64,000 bases of DNA from Hofstenia miamia. Lineage: Eukaryota > Xenacoelomorpha > Acoela > Hofsteniidae. Location of the stretch: NCBI GenBank assembly GCA_900660155.1, contig CABFPE010001038.1, positions 71,153 through 135,152 on the forward strand. The letters are read 5' to 3'. The notes below the pieces were generated by a model. The model was not told the origin of the DNA and made no database searches. It saw only the letters and a program-made list of their open reading frames with translations. Below, piece by piece: positions 10,325-23,531 of the stretch; within the stretch, counting starts at the first letter, position 1; every line of letters begins with the position of its first letter. The translations under genes and the position numbers were made by a program.

Positions 10325-12250
10325 GACATAATAGTTAATAGAATCAAACAAAAAAAGCCACGCTCAAACAATACTCAAATAATGTTGCAGAACCAATTAG
10401 AGGAACTCAAAATATTTCTTCTGCAACAAAAATATTACCGTTTGTATAGAAGCTGAAACAAAGTCAAACACGAAAAAGAAAATCTAGTTGAATTTAGTAA
10501 ATCCACCAGCCTGTACCTCATCAAGCCCTTCCGAAGCCCGACTAAGCCCGCAAAACACTAGTTGTATACCATTGTATATTTGAGTTTAATCGTTTTATGC
10601 AGGAATTTATCGAATTTTACGAATTGTCGAACTATGCTTTAAAATTGTTTATTGAACTACACGATTAATTTTTGTCAATTACAATCGGATATTACAAAAT
10701 TCATTCTGTTTCATTACATTTATGTTTCAAAAAAATGCATTTTTATTTGAAAAATCGCATATGAATGCTCTTGTTTATTCAATAGTAAAACCGAGCTAAA
10801 TCTGTTAATATCAAGCCTTGAATGTAAACTTATTCTTAACCCTAAACTGCATCCATAATTTCTCAAAGCATATTGAAAATATCTGAATATTGACATATTT
10901 ATTGGCAAAAGTTAAGAATTAACGATTTTTAATGAACCATGAGATTTCTTGAAAGCATTCAGGTAGGTCATGAGTAAAGTCTGAGGTCATGGCCTGAACA
11001 GGTTCGCGACCAAATAGGAGAGACGGTGTTGTCTTCAGGTCTTAGAAATTATATTTTTCTTCTTGGGATTTCAATTTTTACACATACAAAAGAGCACTAG
11101 AAGGATGACGTCGATACAAAAGAGTGTAATCAATAAACAGAATTAGGAAATTTATGAAAAATTTCGAAATCTTCAAAATACAGAAATATCTTTATTGTTA
11201 AGGAGCTCTAATAACTTAGGAAAGTTAGTTGTTACATGTTAAGTACACACTAAGTCTATATTTTGATAGGATTAACAAATTGTAGTATTTTACTACATAA
11301 AAAATATTTTACTGAAAAATTAACTGTAAGAAACTACAAAAATTATCTAAAATTTTCGCTTTAGGAAAATAGATTTTACACAAAAATTATAAATAGACAT
11401 TTTTTATCTTCTCAAATGCTATTAGACAATTGCGCGGTGATTTAAGAAAGAAGTACTTTAAGCGGGCGTTCCATATTTAGATAATGTATTACAATAAAAT
11501 CCAATCAGCGATTACGAGCTCGTTTAAAATCGTCCACGCGTTGCTAATTTTATCAGACGAAGGCTAAACTCGAATCGTAAAAGCAATGAAATGTCAAAAA
11601 ATAATCAATTTTATTAAAATGTTATTTGGCCTAATGCGCTCTTGCTCAAACACCAGCGTCAAATGAATTTTTCCCCAAAGAATTGTCCCGTTTGCTAATG
11701 CAATGACAGACTGTGAAGTAATCAATATTTCAGGTAAATAAAACGTCGAGAACTTATTTGATAAAATACGTCCCTCATTAAGATATTTAAATACAATTTT
11801 GAGTAATCATTAAGAATAATCAAGCTAGTTTCTCGAGGGTACTAAATATTGAAATCCAAATATGAATGACTTTCTCAATTATATATATATATATATATAT
11901 GAAACAAACGATTTAAGAAATACAAATAAGTACTGGCGCAAACATGCTATTACAATATTGTGTACAACCACTGAGTGCATAGGCCGTTCACTTAAGAAAT
12001 TATTGGAGCATAAAATAAATTAATAGTGCATTTATTAAGCGCATCAATTACCCCTATTTTTACAGTTTTCCATTAACAAAAAGACGATAAAATTCGAAGA
12101 TTTTCGCATCTTCTGCTTTCAACATGATTCTACTGAAACTAATTAGTTGCTAAATTATGAGTTACCATTGCTTCTAAAAAATCAATAGGCATTTTCAAAT
12201 TTTTTCATGATTTTTCATTACATTGTCACTATCAATAAATACATATGCAT
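10325..12250. other. No gene recognised
   Basis: AT-rich DNA inside the 9.8-kb GPCR intron. The only feature I see is a short (TA)n tract at 11881-11900. Open frames are short and look random. Confidence 0.6.
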
Positions 12251-12928
12251 CAGGGATCGTTGGATTTTAATCGCGATTAATCGTATGAAAAAAATGTTGG
12301 CGATAGATTAATCGCTGCTGCCAGGAGATTAATAATCGCGATTAATCGTCGATTAATCTACTTCTGATTAAAAATATTTAAAATACAATATATCAATTGA
12401 AAGATATTGAAAATAGAAAATATCAACTATTATTGTTAGTTGAGATAATTCCTGAAGTCATTTTACACCACATGTGCTTGTTAGGGTAAAGACATATTTG
12501 GATCTCTAAGTCGAGGGGTAATAAACGATTTTGGAAATCAGATAGAGCATAACCAGCTTTGCTGAACAGTCTCTCAACCTGATTAGAAGTTGGCGTGATA
12601 AAATCGAGGATCCTTATATATAGAATTAGGCGACATCCGACGCTTCCTAATTATGTTAGATGCCTAACCATCACGCTTTTCTTCTATGTCCGGTGTTAAG
12701 GTTTTCTTTTGAAAAACATATGACACAAGAATAGTGGCCATAGATAAGATATCAAACCGAAAATGACAACACGTAACTGAATGTATAAGCATCAACTTAA
12801 TTAGAATAATCTAGATTAATCGAGCACGCTGTTTACGATTAATCGAATCTACTTGACCAACACGATAGATTAATCCATCCGATTAATCTCGATTAATCGT
12901 GTTGACGATTAATCATGTTGGATCCCTG
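12251..12928 (-). mobile_element. Deleted hAT transposon with transposase C-terminal remnant
   Basis: The ends CAGGGATC and GATCCCTG are flanked by an exact 8-bp duplication ATATGCAT (12243-12250 and 12929-12936). Subterminal regions on both sides are packed with ATTAATCG and its complement. On the minus strand near 12480-12620 is LDFITPTSNQVERLFSKAGY, followed by NRLLP. This is the hAT C-terminal dimerisation signature (S..ERLFS.AG....NRL). The rest of the transposase is gone, so this copy would need help in trans. Confidence 0.9.
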
Positions 12929-12939
12929 ATATGCATGCA

Positions 12940-15900
12940 CATGTACATCTATGTTGAAAAATGAATGCACTTACTGCAATAAGTAATATTTTTTAAAATT
13001 CGAAAGTGCCCCGATTTATTTTTGCCCAATAATAGTAGTGTAGTTAATGTTTCAACAATTGCATAAAATAGGAATAAGTTCTGTCAAGATTAGTTTTGCG
13101 TTAGAAAAAAATTTAAAAAATTGTTGTACAGAAGTTAAGATTAGTGTCTAGAAATCTGCTTTATCACAATATGTTGACTATTAATTCTTAGTTGCTCATT
13201 CGGTTAAAAATTAGTCATTGCAATTAAAAATGGCAAATTCCCCAATGCATCCAATCATTGGCAGTGCAAGTGGGGCAGAGGGGGTAGTTGCCCCTCAATA
13301 TTTCAAAAAGTCTCCCTAAATTTCAGTAAAAATAATTTTAGATAGTTAGCAATAAATTTTACTTGCCTAACCAAAATTTGGGTTGAAAAAAAAATTTCGT
13401 GAATTTTCGTCAATCTACTAGATTATTTACTGATTGATTGAAATGCGTTCTTATGATAACTTTCTACTTGCTTTGTGCAATTTTCTCAAGAAATGAAACT
13501 TTTCTGTTGCGCATCTCATAAGTCATTAACTTTGTCCCAATGCATTTCCATGTGCCTGTTATGATGCGTTATTTGACTTAAACTTATGAGTAGAAAACTA
13601 CCATGAACATTCCTTTCAGATTGAAATAGTTACAATACCTGCATGCATATTGAGTGATTGAATCTAAAACTATAAATTGTTGCACGAATTAAACGTCTTA
13701 GAAATGCTGATTCCCTGCAAGCGGGTATATCTTTTCTTGCAGAAATGTTCCCTCCAATGGACCAATCCCCTATGATATCGATTGCAAATTTCATATGAAA
13801 CACCTAGGGTTCAGTCTTCTCTACTAAATATTTTAGAAACTCATCAATCACTATTTCAACTGCCATTCCCTCAAGTGATTAGCTTCGCATTGAATAATCT
13901 CTGTTTGCTTTGCCCAAGAAATCAAATGAAGACAAGGTTGGAGTTATTGTGTTTAAAGTCTCGGTAAGGCATCCATTCATAATTAATCTAAGCTTGTAGT
14001 ATTCCCCAATAGCCAGTTGCAGATTTCCCAATATTGTACTTGCATTTTAATTTGGCCAATCTTGAGGATATAAATTCAAGTTTATGCTAGAAGATATTAC
14101 TGAAAGTAGATATTTCCCAACAACATTTACAAAAAACAAACCCTACTTCTGATCGTCAACTAACATACGATAATTTTTAACCAGGACCCCGATCGCTAAA
14201 AGTAACAATTATAAAAAAGTCCATTCCCTCCTAAACTAAATCCATACAAATGTTTTGATTTCTGTACATTTTGAATAATGAACTTATAATTAGAATTTCG
14301 TAACATTTCAATGATTAAATAAATCTCCATAATCTCTTTAAAAGGGTTTGGTGATTTATTAACAGAAACAGCTAGAGCTCCCCTGATACTCTGAATTAAG
14401 CAAGGAGAAAACATGAGCGTTTTTTAAAATTGGTCTTTTTTGAAAAATGGTTAATACTTATAGTACTATTGGCCCATCAAAATTTTTTATTAGAGATGTT
14501 CATCATTAGATGGGAGCACATTCACCAAGTATCCCAAGATTTCCAAATTCTGCAAAAGCTTGGAGCGAAATGATAAAATATTTTATAGCTTTGACAGAAA
14601 TATCTAATACACAAACAAAAGTAATCAAATTACGTACGAGAATTTCGTTAATTTGTAAATGTACAATGTGTTGATAATATTTTGTAAGTAGTATATTTTA
14701 TATATTTTTTTTGTATTTAATATTGTATTTGGCTTGATTATTGCAATAAATTTAGGTTGGCTCATATATTTTTATTCACAATGACCAGTTTGGGAGAAAA
14801 TAGAATTTGTTCAGAAATTGGAAAGCAGTTAAAAAATGTATTTTTAGAAAAGCCTCATATAAACGGCATTTGAACATCGTTCAAACATTTGTTTCCACTA
14901 GTTTTCAAGCATAACACTATCTGCTTAAACCACTTAAGCATTTGCTTGGCCGCACATTTTAGGAAATTGAGTCTAATTAAACAAATATTTTAATTTGTCT
15001 CAAAACGAAAACATATCAACTTTCGACAAATCAAGCAATTATAGGTACACATTACAAAAGCAAACTTTAAATAGGTTCTTTCAAGAACAACAATATTAGG
15101 AGAATTAAAGGAATCGATTTTCCATGAAGTATAAAATAGAAATATTGTTGTTACTTTGAAGTAAATTTCTTCAAACACAGATTCTTGGCGTTTAGATCAA
15201 ATATATAATATAAATTGTTTCTATCATATAATCTCAACTATTCATTACTGATGGCAATTTTAAAGGCTGCTTGGAATAGCTACTTTTAATACTTAGAAAA
15301 GACTAGTGGAAAGTATGTGGTTAGTTATTGTCCAGAGTAAATGAAAGTGGGAAAGACATTTATTGTAAAGTAACCATTAAATTTCAAGCCAATAGCATAT
15401 CAGAAGCGATATTTAGAGGAGAAAGTTTAATCCAATTTGAGCAGAAAGTATATAGAACAAGGGGAGGGGGCTTTTGGGAATATACAGCTCATAGATAAAG
15501 CATTTTTGGGGGGATTTTATTAGAAAATGGCGTGGATAGTATACAGGAAGTGATATCACAATACAACAGGTAGGTGGGTACTAAGGTCACTAATGGCCAA
15601 TCGAGTTTTGCAGAAGTGGGTTGGAAAGTATGCATAGAGTCACATAGTATAACTTAGAGAATTGTGAGTAAACACTTTTACATGTATGACTTGAAGATGT
15701 ATACTAGTACAAGTTTATAGAGGAAAAAGAATTGAAAACAAACAGTGGAAAAATTTGAAGAGGTAAAAGAACGTTACAAGCACGTAAAAGTGATAGGGGA
15801 AACCAGAACACATAATGAAGAGATGAAGAAAGACCAGGAGGGAAATGAAAAAAAGAGAAAGGAAGGTATGACAGAAGCACAAATTTAATATCTCAGTAGG

Positions 15901-16340
15901 ACATACCATCATAAGATGTCTTGAAGGAATAGGTAGATGAAAGAGAATGAATTAATGAGCTCAGGTCAAAAAGATTCTTTGAGATAAGACGTACAGATTA
16001 AAAAGGTGATTGAGACCAGCCATTGTAGTGGTAGATAACGATGAAAGCTTATGTACAGGCTGAAGACATAGCAGTTCAAAGGACGGAAATGTAGAAAGCA
16101 GAGTGAAAAATAGAATGGATAAGCATAGGGAGTTGGCAGGGGAAATTGAGAAATTATAAAAACTTAAGAAAGTTTTTGTAATCTGAGTAGTTGCTCTACC
16201 TCTAGGAAAAGAACACAGAAGCAGAGTTAAAATTTGAAAAAAGAAAGACGCGGTATACATAAAGCAGCTTTGTTAGCAATTGATAGTCCTAAGGAAACCT
16301 ATGGTACTCCATGGAAACGGTTGATTATTTAGGGTAGGGG
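12940..16340. other. No gene recognised
   Basis: Intronic AT-rich DNA of the GPCR gene. A short C/G-run segment near 13270-13300 recalls the ends of the gap-prone elements elsewhere but lacks a partner end. From about 15720 to 16330 the plus strand is rich in A and G. No coding features or RNA genes could be supported. Confidence 0.55.
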
Positions 16341-16363
16341 AGCTATAAAGTAAAGTTCTTTAC

Positions 16364-16561
16364 CTTCTGATGAGTGAAGCGCTTGATTTCCTTTCGTGAA
16401 TAATTAAATAACAAAATGCCAAATATGGCTGAAGTTGCTTGAATGGCTACTGTACATAAATAATTTGCCCAATTCAGGTGTATAACGTTGTAAAGTAAAT
16501 GCAAACACCAGGTGATGCCAAGAAGAAATAAAACGATGAGACTTTTACTTAACCATGTTCT
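16364..16561 (-). CDS. Adhesion-like GPCR exon: TM6, TM7 and helix 8
   Basis: This exon of 198 bp is exactly 66 codons. It is bounded by an acceptor (GATTTCCAG) and a donor (AAG followed by GTAAAG), both phase 0. It encodes SLIVLFLLGITWCLHLLYNV, whose LGITW is the TM6 signature of adhesion/secretin receptors. TM7 follows (YLCTVAIQATSAIFGILLF), and then a basic amphipathic helix 8 (NYSRKEIKRF). The phases fit the TM4-TM5 exon upstream and the tail exon downstream. The predicted third intracellular loop is very short if no further exon lies in the 10.2-kb intron, so a small phase-0 exon may be missing from this model. Confidence 0.83.
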
Positions 16562-16686
16562 CTGGAAATCAATCACTCGCTTGTTGTAGAATCGAGTCTA
16601 AATGCATCACATTTAGTTACAACTTTCTATAGAAGATTAACCAATGCTATTAAGGTATTAAATATATATATCATTGATATTTTAAT

Positions 16687-17293
16687 CAGTGTTGGGAAAA
16701 AATCCGATTAAATTAAAAAATCAAAAAAATCGGATTTTTTGATTTAAATCGGATTTATTGATTTAAATCGGATTTTTTTACCTAAATTTCAATTTTACCC
16801 AGACAATCTTCCAAGGTAGCAAATATTAGAAATCCTTTTGATACTACTATTTATGAAATACGATAATTTCANCAGTGTTGGGAAAAAATCCGATTTAAAT
16901 TAAAAAATCAAAAAAATCGGATTTTTTGATTTAAATCGGATTTATTGATTTAAATCGGATTTTTTTACCTAAATTTCAATTTTACCCAGACAATCTTCCA
17001 AGGTAGTAACTATTAGAAATCCTTTTGATACTACTATTTATGAAATACGATAATTTCATCAATTTGAAATAAACTGAAGATAAAAACATGCAAAACAACA
17101 TTTCAGGACTGACCAATTCATTCCAATATCAGGGCAATGACTTCAAAACAATTAGAATACACTACTTGCATTTCTTTTAGTGTACTTGATTTAAATCAAT
17201 AATTTAACTAATAATGTGCTTTGATTTAAATCATGATTTAAATCCGATTTAAATCAATGATTTAAATCAAGTGATTTAAATCGACCAACACTG
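16687..17293. mobile_element. hAT-type MITE with a duplicated left part
   Basis: The ends CAGTGTTGG and CCAACACTG are flanked by an exact 8-bp duplication ATTTTAAT (16679-16686 and 17294-17301). The subterminal sequence is a string of ATTTAAATC-type motifs in both orientations. The left 185 bp occurs twice (16687-16871 and 16873-17058), joined by a single N at 16872, with a few base differences. No coding sequence is present. Confidence 0.88.
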
Positions 17294-17320
17294 ATTTTAA
17301 TTGAAGCAATGTAGATAAAT

Positions 17321-17565
17321 TATAGATAAAATATACTTAGCAAATATAATGGTACTTTTGCGTTATCTCTTCTCACCCAAATATTGCAAAAATTTCTAAT
17401 TCATCAACGTAATGATAATAACATTACCATATCCCAAACTCCAAACCTAACTCTAACTGTAATCCTAACTCTAGCCCTAACCCAAAACATAACTCGCTAA
17501 GCACAACCCAACATTAAGCTAGCCCTAATCTTACCTCAAACCATAAACCTAACATTATGCTAGGT
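17321..17565 (+). repeat. Dispersed repeat with degenerate CCCTAA tract, copy A
   Basis: This begins with a unique head (TAGATAAAATATACTTAGC) and runs into an irregular series of CCTAA, CCCTAA and CTAACTCTAA units. The same head and tract recur at 39561-39802 and, inverted, at 18395-18590. It is a dispersed repeat carrying telomere-like units, not a telomere. Confidence 0.8.
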
Positions 17566-17680
17566 TATTTATCATGACAGAGTCGCTCAGTGAAAATATA
17601 TTCATTTTGATTTATGTAAACAAACAAACTACGTAAAAAGATGTGAGGAAAAGGCGCTTTGTTGATTGAACAAACATTAG

Positions 17681-18240
17681 GGCCGTTTATACACGAGGCG
17701 AATGATCCCGTGAAAAGCGAATGATGCGGCTAGCCGCATTAAGGGCGCATACACGAGCTCCACTTTAGTAGCGGCATTATCTCGATTTAATTGCTCTTCC
17801 GGAGCAGAATTCACTCCTCCGCATCAAGCCGGATTAGTGATAGATAAACAACTTGTCAATCATTTTGCTTGCCTTTTTCAATTTTGATTGGCTTTATACC
17901 TTATATGCATTCACTAAAATAAATACATTTTACTAAAGCGGAGCACGTGTAAAGGGGGTGATACACTGTCAAACTTAATTACCCGGCACACTTGTGTGAC
18001 GAGAAAAATCAAAAGCGATTAGATCGCTGATTTCAGGTTGGAAAACAAGTTTGAAGGGATGATACACGATTAAACATCATGGATTTGTGTGCCGAGCAAT
18101 TATGTAATTAAGTTTGACACACACGTTTGACCGTGTATCACCCCTTTAAACCAGGATTAAGAAAAACAATTTTGATCAACAAATGATGCCGTGTTGTCAC
18201 CTAAGCCAAATTTAGCTGCCCACATCTCGCGTAAACGGGG
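17681..18240. mobile_element. MITE with CCGTTTA ends, hosting a second MITE
   Basis: The left end (GGGCCGTTTATACACGAGG) and the reverse complement of the right end (CCCCCGTTTACGCGAGATG) are imperfect inverted repeats. A GC-rich interior repeats the ATACACGAG motif. Another inverted-repeat element (17952-18146) sits inside. Flanking duplications are not clear. Confidence 0.5.
17952..18146. mobile_element. 195-bp palindromic MITE
   Basis: Inverted termini AAGGGGGTGATACAC and GTGTATCACCCCTT are flanked by TA on each side. The inversion continues inward through AACTTAATTAC and GTAATTAAGTT. It is non-coding and nested in the larger MITE at 17681-18240. Confidence 0.7.
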
Positions 18241-18394
18241 GTAATGTCAAATCTTATAATTGCTTTGTAAACAAACAAAAGCAGCGTGGTTGAACCACCA
18301 ATTAGTAATTAGCATATTAATAGTAATAATTTTATAATTCATATATTGAAACTTACTGATATTAATAATATATTTGCATATTCCTTCTAAAGAA

Positions 18395-18590
18395 TCTTGG
18401 GATAAGGTTTGTGAAAGGGTTAGCTTAGATTAAGATTAGGGGTTTACTATGAGTTAGTAAAAAGGTTGGGGGAGGGGCTTGGGTTAGGTCTATAATTATT
18501 ATGTTGATAAACTAGCATATTTTTGCAATTTTTTAGCGGGGTGTGGGGAGAAAACACAAAAGTACCAATATAATTTCCAATATAAGAAAA
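18395..18590 (-). repeat. Dispersed repeat with degenerate TTAGGG tract, copy B (inverted)
   Basis: The reverse complement aligns with copies A and C. It has the same TGGTACTTTTG head and the same block around AAAAATTGC.., TTTATCAACATAATAAT, then irregular CCTAA units. With copy A it brackets the MITE pair at 17681-18240 as inverted arms, so A and B could be the ends of one element of about 1.25 kb. Confidence 0.65.
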
Positions 18591-18599
18591 AATTATATT

Positions 18600-19810
18600 T
18601 ATTTACAATCACTAATCTCCTTTATATGGAATTTCACATATTGTACTACAAGTTCCACTTATACACTTTGCATTTCTTAGGCGTTAATACTCGAGAATTA
18701 TTCAATTAAATTGCCGTTAAAATTTTTGAACAATTGCTAAATAATGAAAAAATAACAATAGCATTTTGTGCAAATGAAATTTTAATGGGTTGCCATTAAA
18801 TGCACTTTTGCTGTTAACTTGAGGTGTCCTTACAAAGTAATTATGAAAAACTTTTAATGCAAGCTTAGCTCAAAAGTCTAATACTTTAAATATTGCACTT
18901 AACTAATATGTGTAAGTTTCCATTGATGTGATGATTAAAAAGTAAACTCTTCACAACTTTACCATATCATTGATTATGTAGACCTATAAGTGTTATCTCT
19001 AACTTTTCTTAAAAATCTAATGATGTCAGACTTGTCAACCAGCCGAGCTGAGTAGAGTATTGGATATACAAACGAGCCGTTTTTAAGCAAACCAAATTTA
19101 TAGTGCTGCTTGTTTGATTATGCAGATTTTTCATATTTTTTCATTCAATATTACTTACTTTTAATTTTATTTTAGAAATGTTTATTAAATAATAGAAAGA
19201 GCAATTGAAAAAATTCTGAGAGCACAATATTGTAAAAAATATATCGAGCTGAAACGAGTCTCAGTGAAAGATTTTATGTGGCGAACCGAGCTTAGAAATT
19301 ACGGCTCGTTGACAAGTCAGCTCGTAATGCCAATATTTGTTGTGTTAATTGTAGAAGAAGTTCTAGAAAATTAAGATTAAATTAATCTGAAGCGCGCAGT
19401 AAAGATAACATTTCGAAATTGTTTAATATCGAATAATTTTTAATACATATTCATTAGCGGCACCGAATTTTCTTTCTTTGTAGAAAATCATCAATTAAAG
19501 CTAACGTAGCAAATTTAATAAAACTTAATATAATTACCAAATTGAAAACCACATTAAAATTTTTTTTCAGAAAAAAAGAAGCGACGTGTTTGGAAAGTTA
19601 CAATAGATTTTACAAATTAAAATTATTTTTTGTAGACGTGTTTAAACTAGAGAAGCTTTTTTTAACACCAACAAACATTCTCCTGACTGTAGACGATACT
19701 GCGATCGACTTCTAACAAGTAAGTATGCAAAAAATCTTATCAGGGCCTAAGTATTCTGAAAATCCATCGATATTAAGAGTTGAAGAGGGATTTAATGCTT
19801 CTACTGTTGT
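18600..19810. other. No gene; weak inverted repeat
   Basis: AT-rich DNA in the GPCR intron. An imperfect inverted pair, GACTTGTCAACCAGCCGAGC near 19028 and CGGCTCGTTGACAAGTC near 19300, suggests a small decayed MITE. Nothing else is recognised. Confidence 0.35.
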
Positions 19811-19814
19811 ACTT

Positions 19815-20213
19815 GGAAATAGTGTTCTACGGCCAAGGCAACCTTCTTGGCCGTACAATATAAATTTTGAAAATAGTCGACCGTTTGCCGTGATTATTTT
19901 TGCTATAGTCGACGCATTTTAGCACTACTAAGTGGAAATCTGCAATTTTCGATGGAACGATTAAAATATGCTCATATTTCGAACAATTAAAAAAAATAGT
20001 CAAAACGACTGCTTTAAAAACAAAAACACAAAAAGGTATAAGAAATAAATTGTTCATAATAATATTCCGAAATGAATCTTAGCCTGGATTTTGGCAGTAT
20101 AACAACATCTTTGGCTGCAGTAGGCCGTCGGCCTTTGCTCATTGACCATAGACGAACATTGGTCACGGCTACAGCCGGCAAACGGCAAGCCGTTGCCTCA
20201 GAACACTATTTGG
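19815..20213. mobile_element. Possible MITE with AAATAGTGTTCT ends
   Basis: The left end (GGAAATAGTGTTCTACGGCC) and the reverse complement of the right end (CCAAATAGTGTTCTGAGGC) are inverted. GC-rich subterminal blocks (GGCCAAGGCAAC and CGGCAAGCCGTTGCC) differ from the AT-rich flanks. Target duplication is uncertain (ACTT on both sides at best). Confidence 0.4.
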
Positions 20214-20219
20214 AACTTA

Positions 20220-23200
20220 GCTGCGGGTGTATGGATATTATATTTCGATGAAAAATTTTAACTTTTTTGGAGCAATTGTACCTTTTGTCTTAGATAGTAA
20301 TTCTCTTTTCTTGATCTATAACCGTTATGACTTTAGCGGACAAAAGTAAAAAAGGTCAAAATTTAAATAAAGGTAAATTTTGTCTAAGTAAGAAATTTTA
20401 TTGTTTTAATAAATACTACTTATAAGTTTTGACCTTCATTTCCAATTTGTTTAGCTTTAAAAATATAAATTTTTGGTTACAAAAACATGGTAAAATATCA
20501 CTGCAAATTTTTAACTATTTATATAAAAAAAGTTTCAGAAAGCATTTAATTACTATTTCCAATGTTTAAAAAAATGCTATTACTAAGAGTGTCATTGTTG
20601 AGAGAGAGCAAGAACTGCTATCAATGAGGCAAAATACTGCAAAAGTTAGTGCAAGCCACAAATTATTATGAAATGAATTGGAATTGTAAAATTATTTCAG
20701 TCTGAATCAACCTCAATTTTTCATTCATTAAATCTTACAGAATATGGATTGTTAAAAATAGCAAATGCTTTTAAGCGCCCCTAAAAAGGTTCTTTTCAAT
20801 GTTAAAAGGATGCTTAAGACAATATAAATTCTAAGGATAATGTACTTCTTATTACCTAGTTGATTATGTTTAGCATAGATTACACGAATTTTACAAGGCA
20901 AAAAAATCTTCAGGTTAATTTTTTAAAAAAAATACGTTTTTAAGTAAAAAAAGTCAAAATTATGTGGTTGACATTTCAAATTTTTTTGGGCAAAAAATTT
21001 CGCCCCATATATTTTATGACTTTATAACACAACATTTGCGAGGCATTACTAATGCCAATGAATTGATATGTGCACTACTCCGCATAACCTAAACACGGAG
21101 GATTATGGTAAGTTGAATGCAGGGTTCTTGAGTACTCGAAATGCTAAGAACTTGACCTCGAATAAGCTCATAAAAGTCGATCGGAAAAACTCAGAAAAGA
21201 AATCATCAAAACTCGAACTCGATTAAAAGCTTCTAGAATATTCTGTAAAAATTGAGATATTTTGAATTTCAGTTTCTTTATCAAACACAAATAATTAAAT
21301 TTTATTGTAAAATAAATTTTTTTCTTCTAAAAAACATGGAAATAGAAGAAACTCAATATATATATTTCAAATTTCGATGCAAAGTAGAACATACTTTTCA
21401 AATACCTGGTGGGTAGCATATGAGTTATTGATCACATAATACTTGTGCTTTTGGTTATAGCGGTCCATATCCTTCCCATTTGGCGCCCCATGTTACATGG
21501 AAACCCTATGGTGAACATATTCGTCACCTAATAAACGACTTCATTAACTGAAATTCGGATTTTTAATTCGTTTTAAATAATTATTTTGTTGATGTTTTAG
21601 TGCTGAAATAGACGGAAAAGCTAATTTAAGAAGGCCATTTACACAATACGGGACGTGTAATGTCTAGATGAGCATCTTTAAGTACAATTAAGTAAATTCT
21701 CTATTTTGTAAATCGCATTATTCTATCGAGGAACATAATATTGTTCGGTTGATACGCTTAATTATATATCTATAGTTTAGGCACATCATGCAGTAAACTA
21801 TATGTAAGAAGTGGGAAAATTTATATTCGCTTAAATTTAACATGCCTATCGTCCATTTTAATGAACAAATCGTTCTTAGGCAATTGCAAAGAATTTTCTC
21901 TAAGCCTATTATCAAATTTAAAATCTATGGCTAGGTCTATTGGGGAATATGCTTTAATGCAAAGTTGAAAATTTCTATTAAAGCGTATTGCTGAGGCCGA
22001 AAAAATAAAAATTTCGAATTTTGGAAAAATAATTAAATTCTCTCCATACCAAATGCTCAAGAATTTTTTAATTTTTAAAGGCATGAAATTATCAAGTGTT
22101 TCTTCATATGTGCAAGGATATTCCAAACCCATTGAGGGGTGCCGTGTACAAAGTTAGAGGCGGTTTCAGATTGAACATGGTGTTAACAGTTTTTTGAGAT
22201 ATAAGCGTTTAAAATTTTTTATATGAACATGGAGAATCCTCAAAAACCCCGGGCAGTTCAAGGCTAAATCTAATGTAATTGGCTAAGGCATTCATAGTTA
22301 ATTTTTAATAACACAAGCAAATGCTATTAGCGGTATTTGTCAAATGAAGTAAGTTTCTTTAATTCGAAAACCATTAAAATATGGAAATATTCAACATCTA
22401 ATTGGATTAGAATACTTCAAAAATGGTATGGAAAGAGGCTTCCTGTTTACTCTAAATTAAACGTTTAACTTCAAACAATGTTTGCTTTTAATATAATTAG
22501 CTTCGCACTTTTCATATTTGGCATCTCCATTTGTATCGATTACTTTATTAAATGAAGTGATTTTACTTAAATGTAAGGTAATTTATGGGATTTTATTACT
22601 TTTTTTGTAATGGTCGAGTTTAGAAAATATAATGGTACTATTTAGAGGTAATACTGCGACACGAATAGAAGCGGTGAAAAAATGGTGGGAAAGGGGTCAT
22701 GTTCTTTGACCCATGACCCTGAACGACTAATACATGTATGAACCCGTGACCCGATCCTGCTCATCTATCTTAACTCATGACCGACACATATATCTACCGT
22801 ACTATCTCTCGAGTTAGTGAATTTGATACAACCATAACAGAAACACGTAAACATACAATTTTGCACAGTTACAAGTTAAGAACCTACAATTTTCAAATCA
22901 TGAAACTATTGACAAAAGGATATGAACATCAGCTAAAATAGAGTACAATGGGCCATAATATTATAGATCAATCTTCAACATTGAAAAATTTGACCCATGA
23001 TTTGACTGGTCAAGAAATAACTCGACCCGTACTTAATCAATCTAGCTCTATTTGGACAAAGTTGAATTTGAGAAGAATTGAAGTAAATTTATTTAAATTT
23101 TTTGATTTAAGTCCAACTTTTGAGCAAATAACCATAACCCAATTAACCAAATCATTGAAAATGCTTTACTAGAGTGTTGGTCGGTGTACATGCATGGGTT

Positions 23201-23493
23201 GCCAAAAATTTTTTGTAATGTTATTGAATACAACATTTTAAAAAATTTTCGTAGTAAAGGATACAAATAGAAGGGTTTTCAAAGCTTGACGAAACTGAAG
23301 TTTAAATTTTGAATTGAAAATTTGAATAATATTTAATTCCAAGCTTGATTTGAAATACGAAAGTTTGAAGACTTGATTTCAGGTTTGATATTCTTTAAAA
23401 TTATTTTTTGTATATAGAAGAAATGCATAGTTATTATACCGTAAACTAATTAAATATACATGTAATAACGAGGTTAGCTTATAACTGCATACT

Positions 23494-23531
<38 letters not shown>

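Noticed and set aside
15715-16260. Hydrophobic minus-strand frames (Phe/Leu-rich)
   Set aside because: They arise from an A/G-rich plus strand; no splice sites or family features, and they lie in the GPCR intron.
17440-17560. Telomere
   Set aside because: The CCCTAA units are irregular, short and part of a dispersed repeat with a unique head; the sequence continues on both sides.
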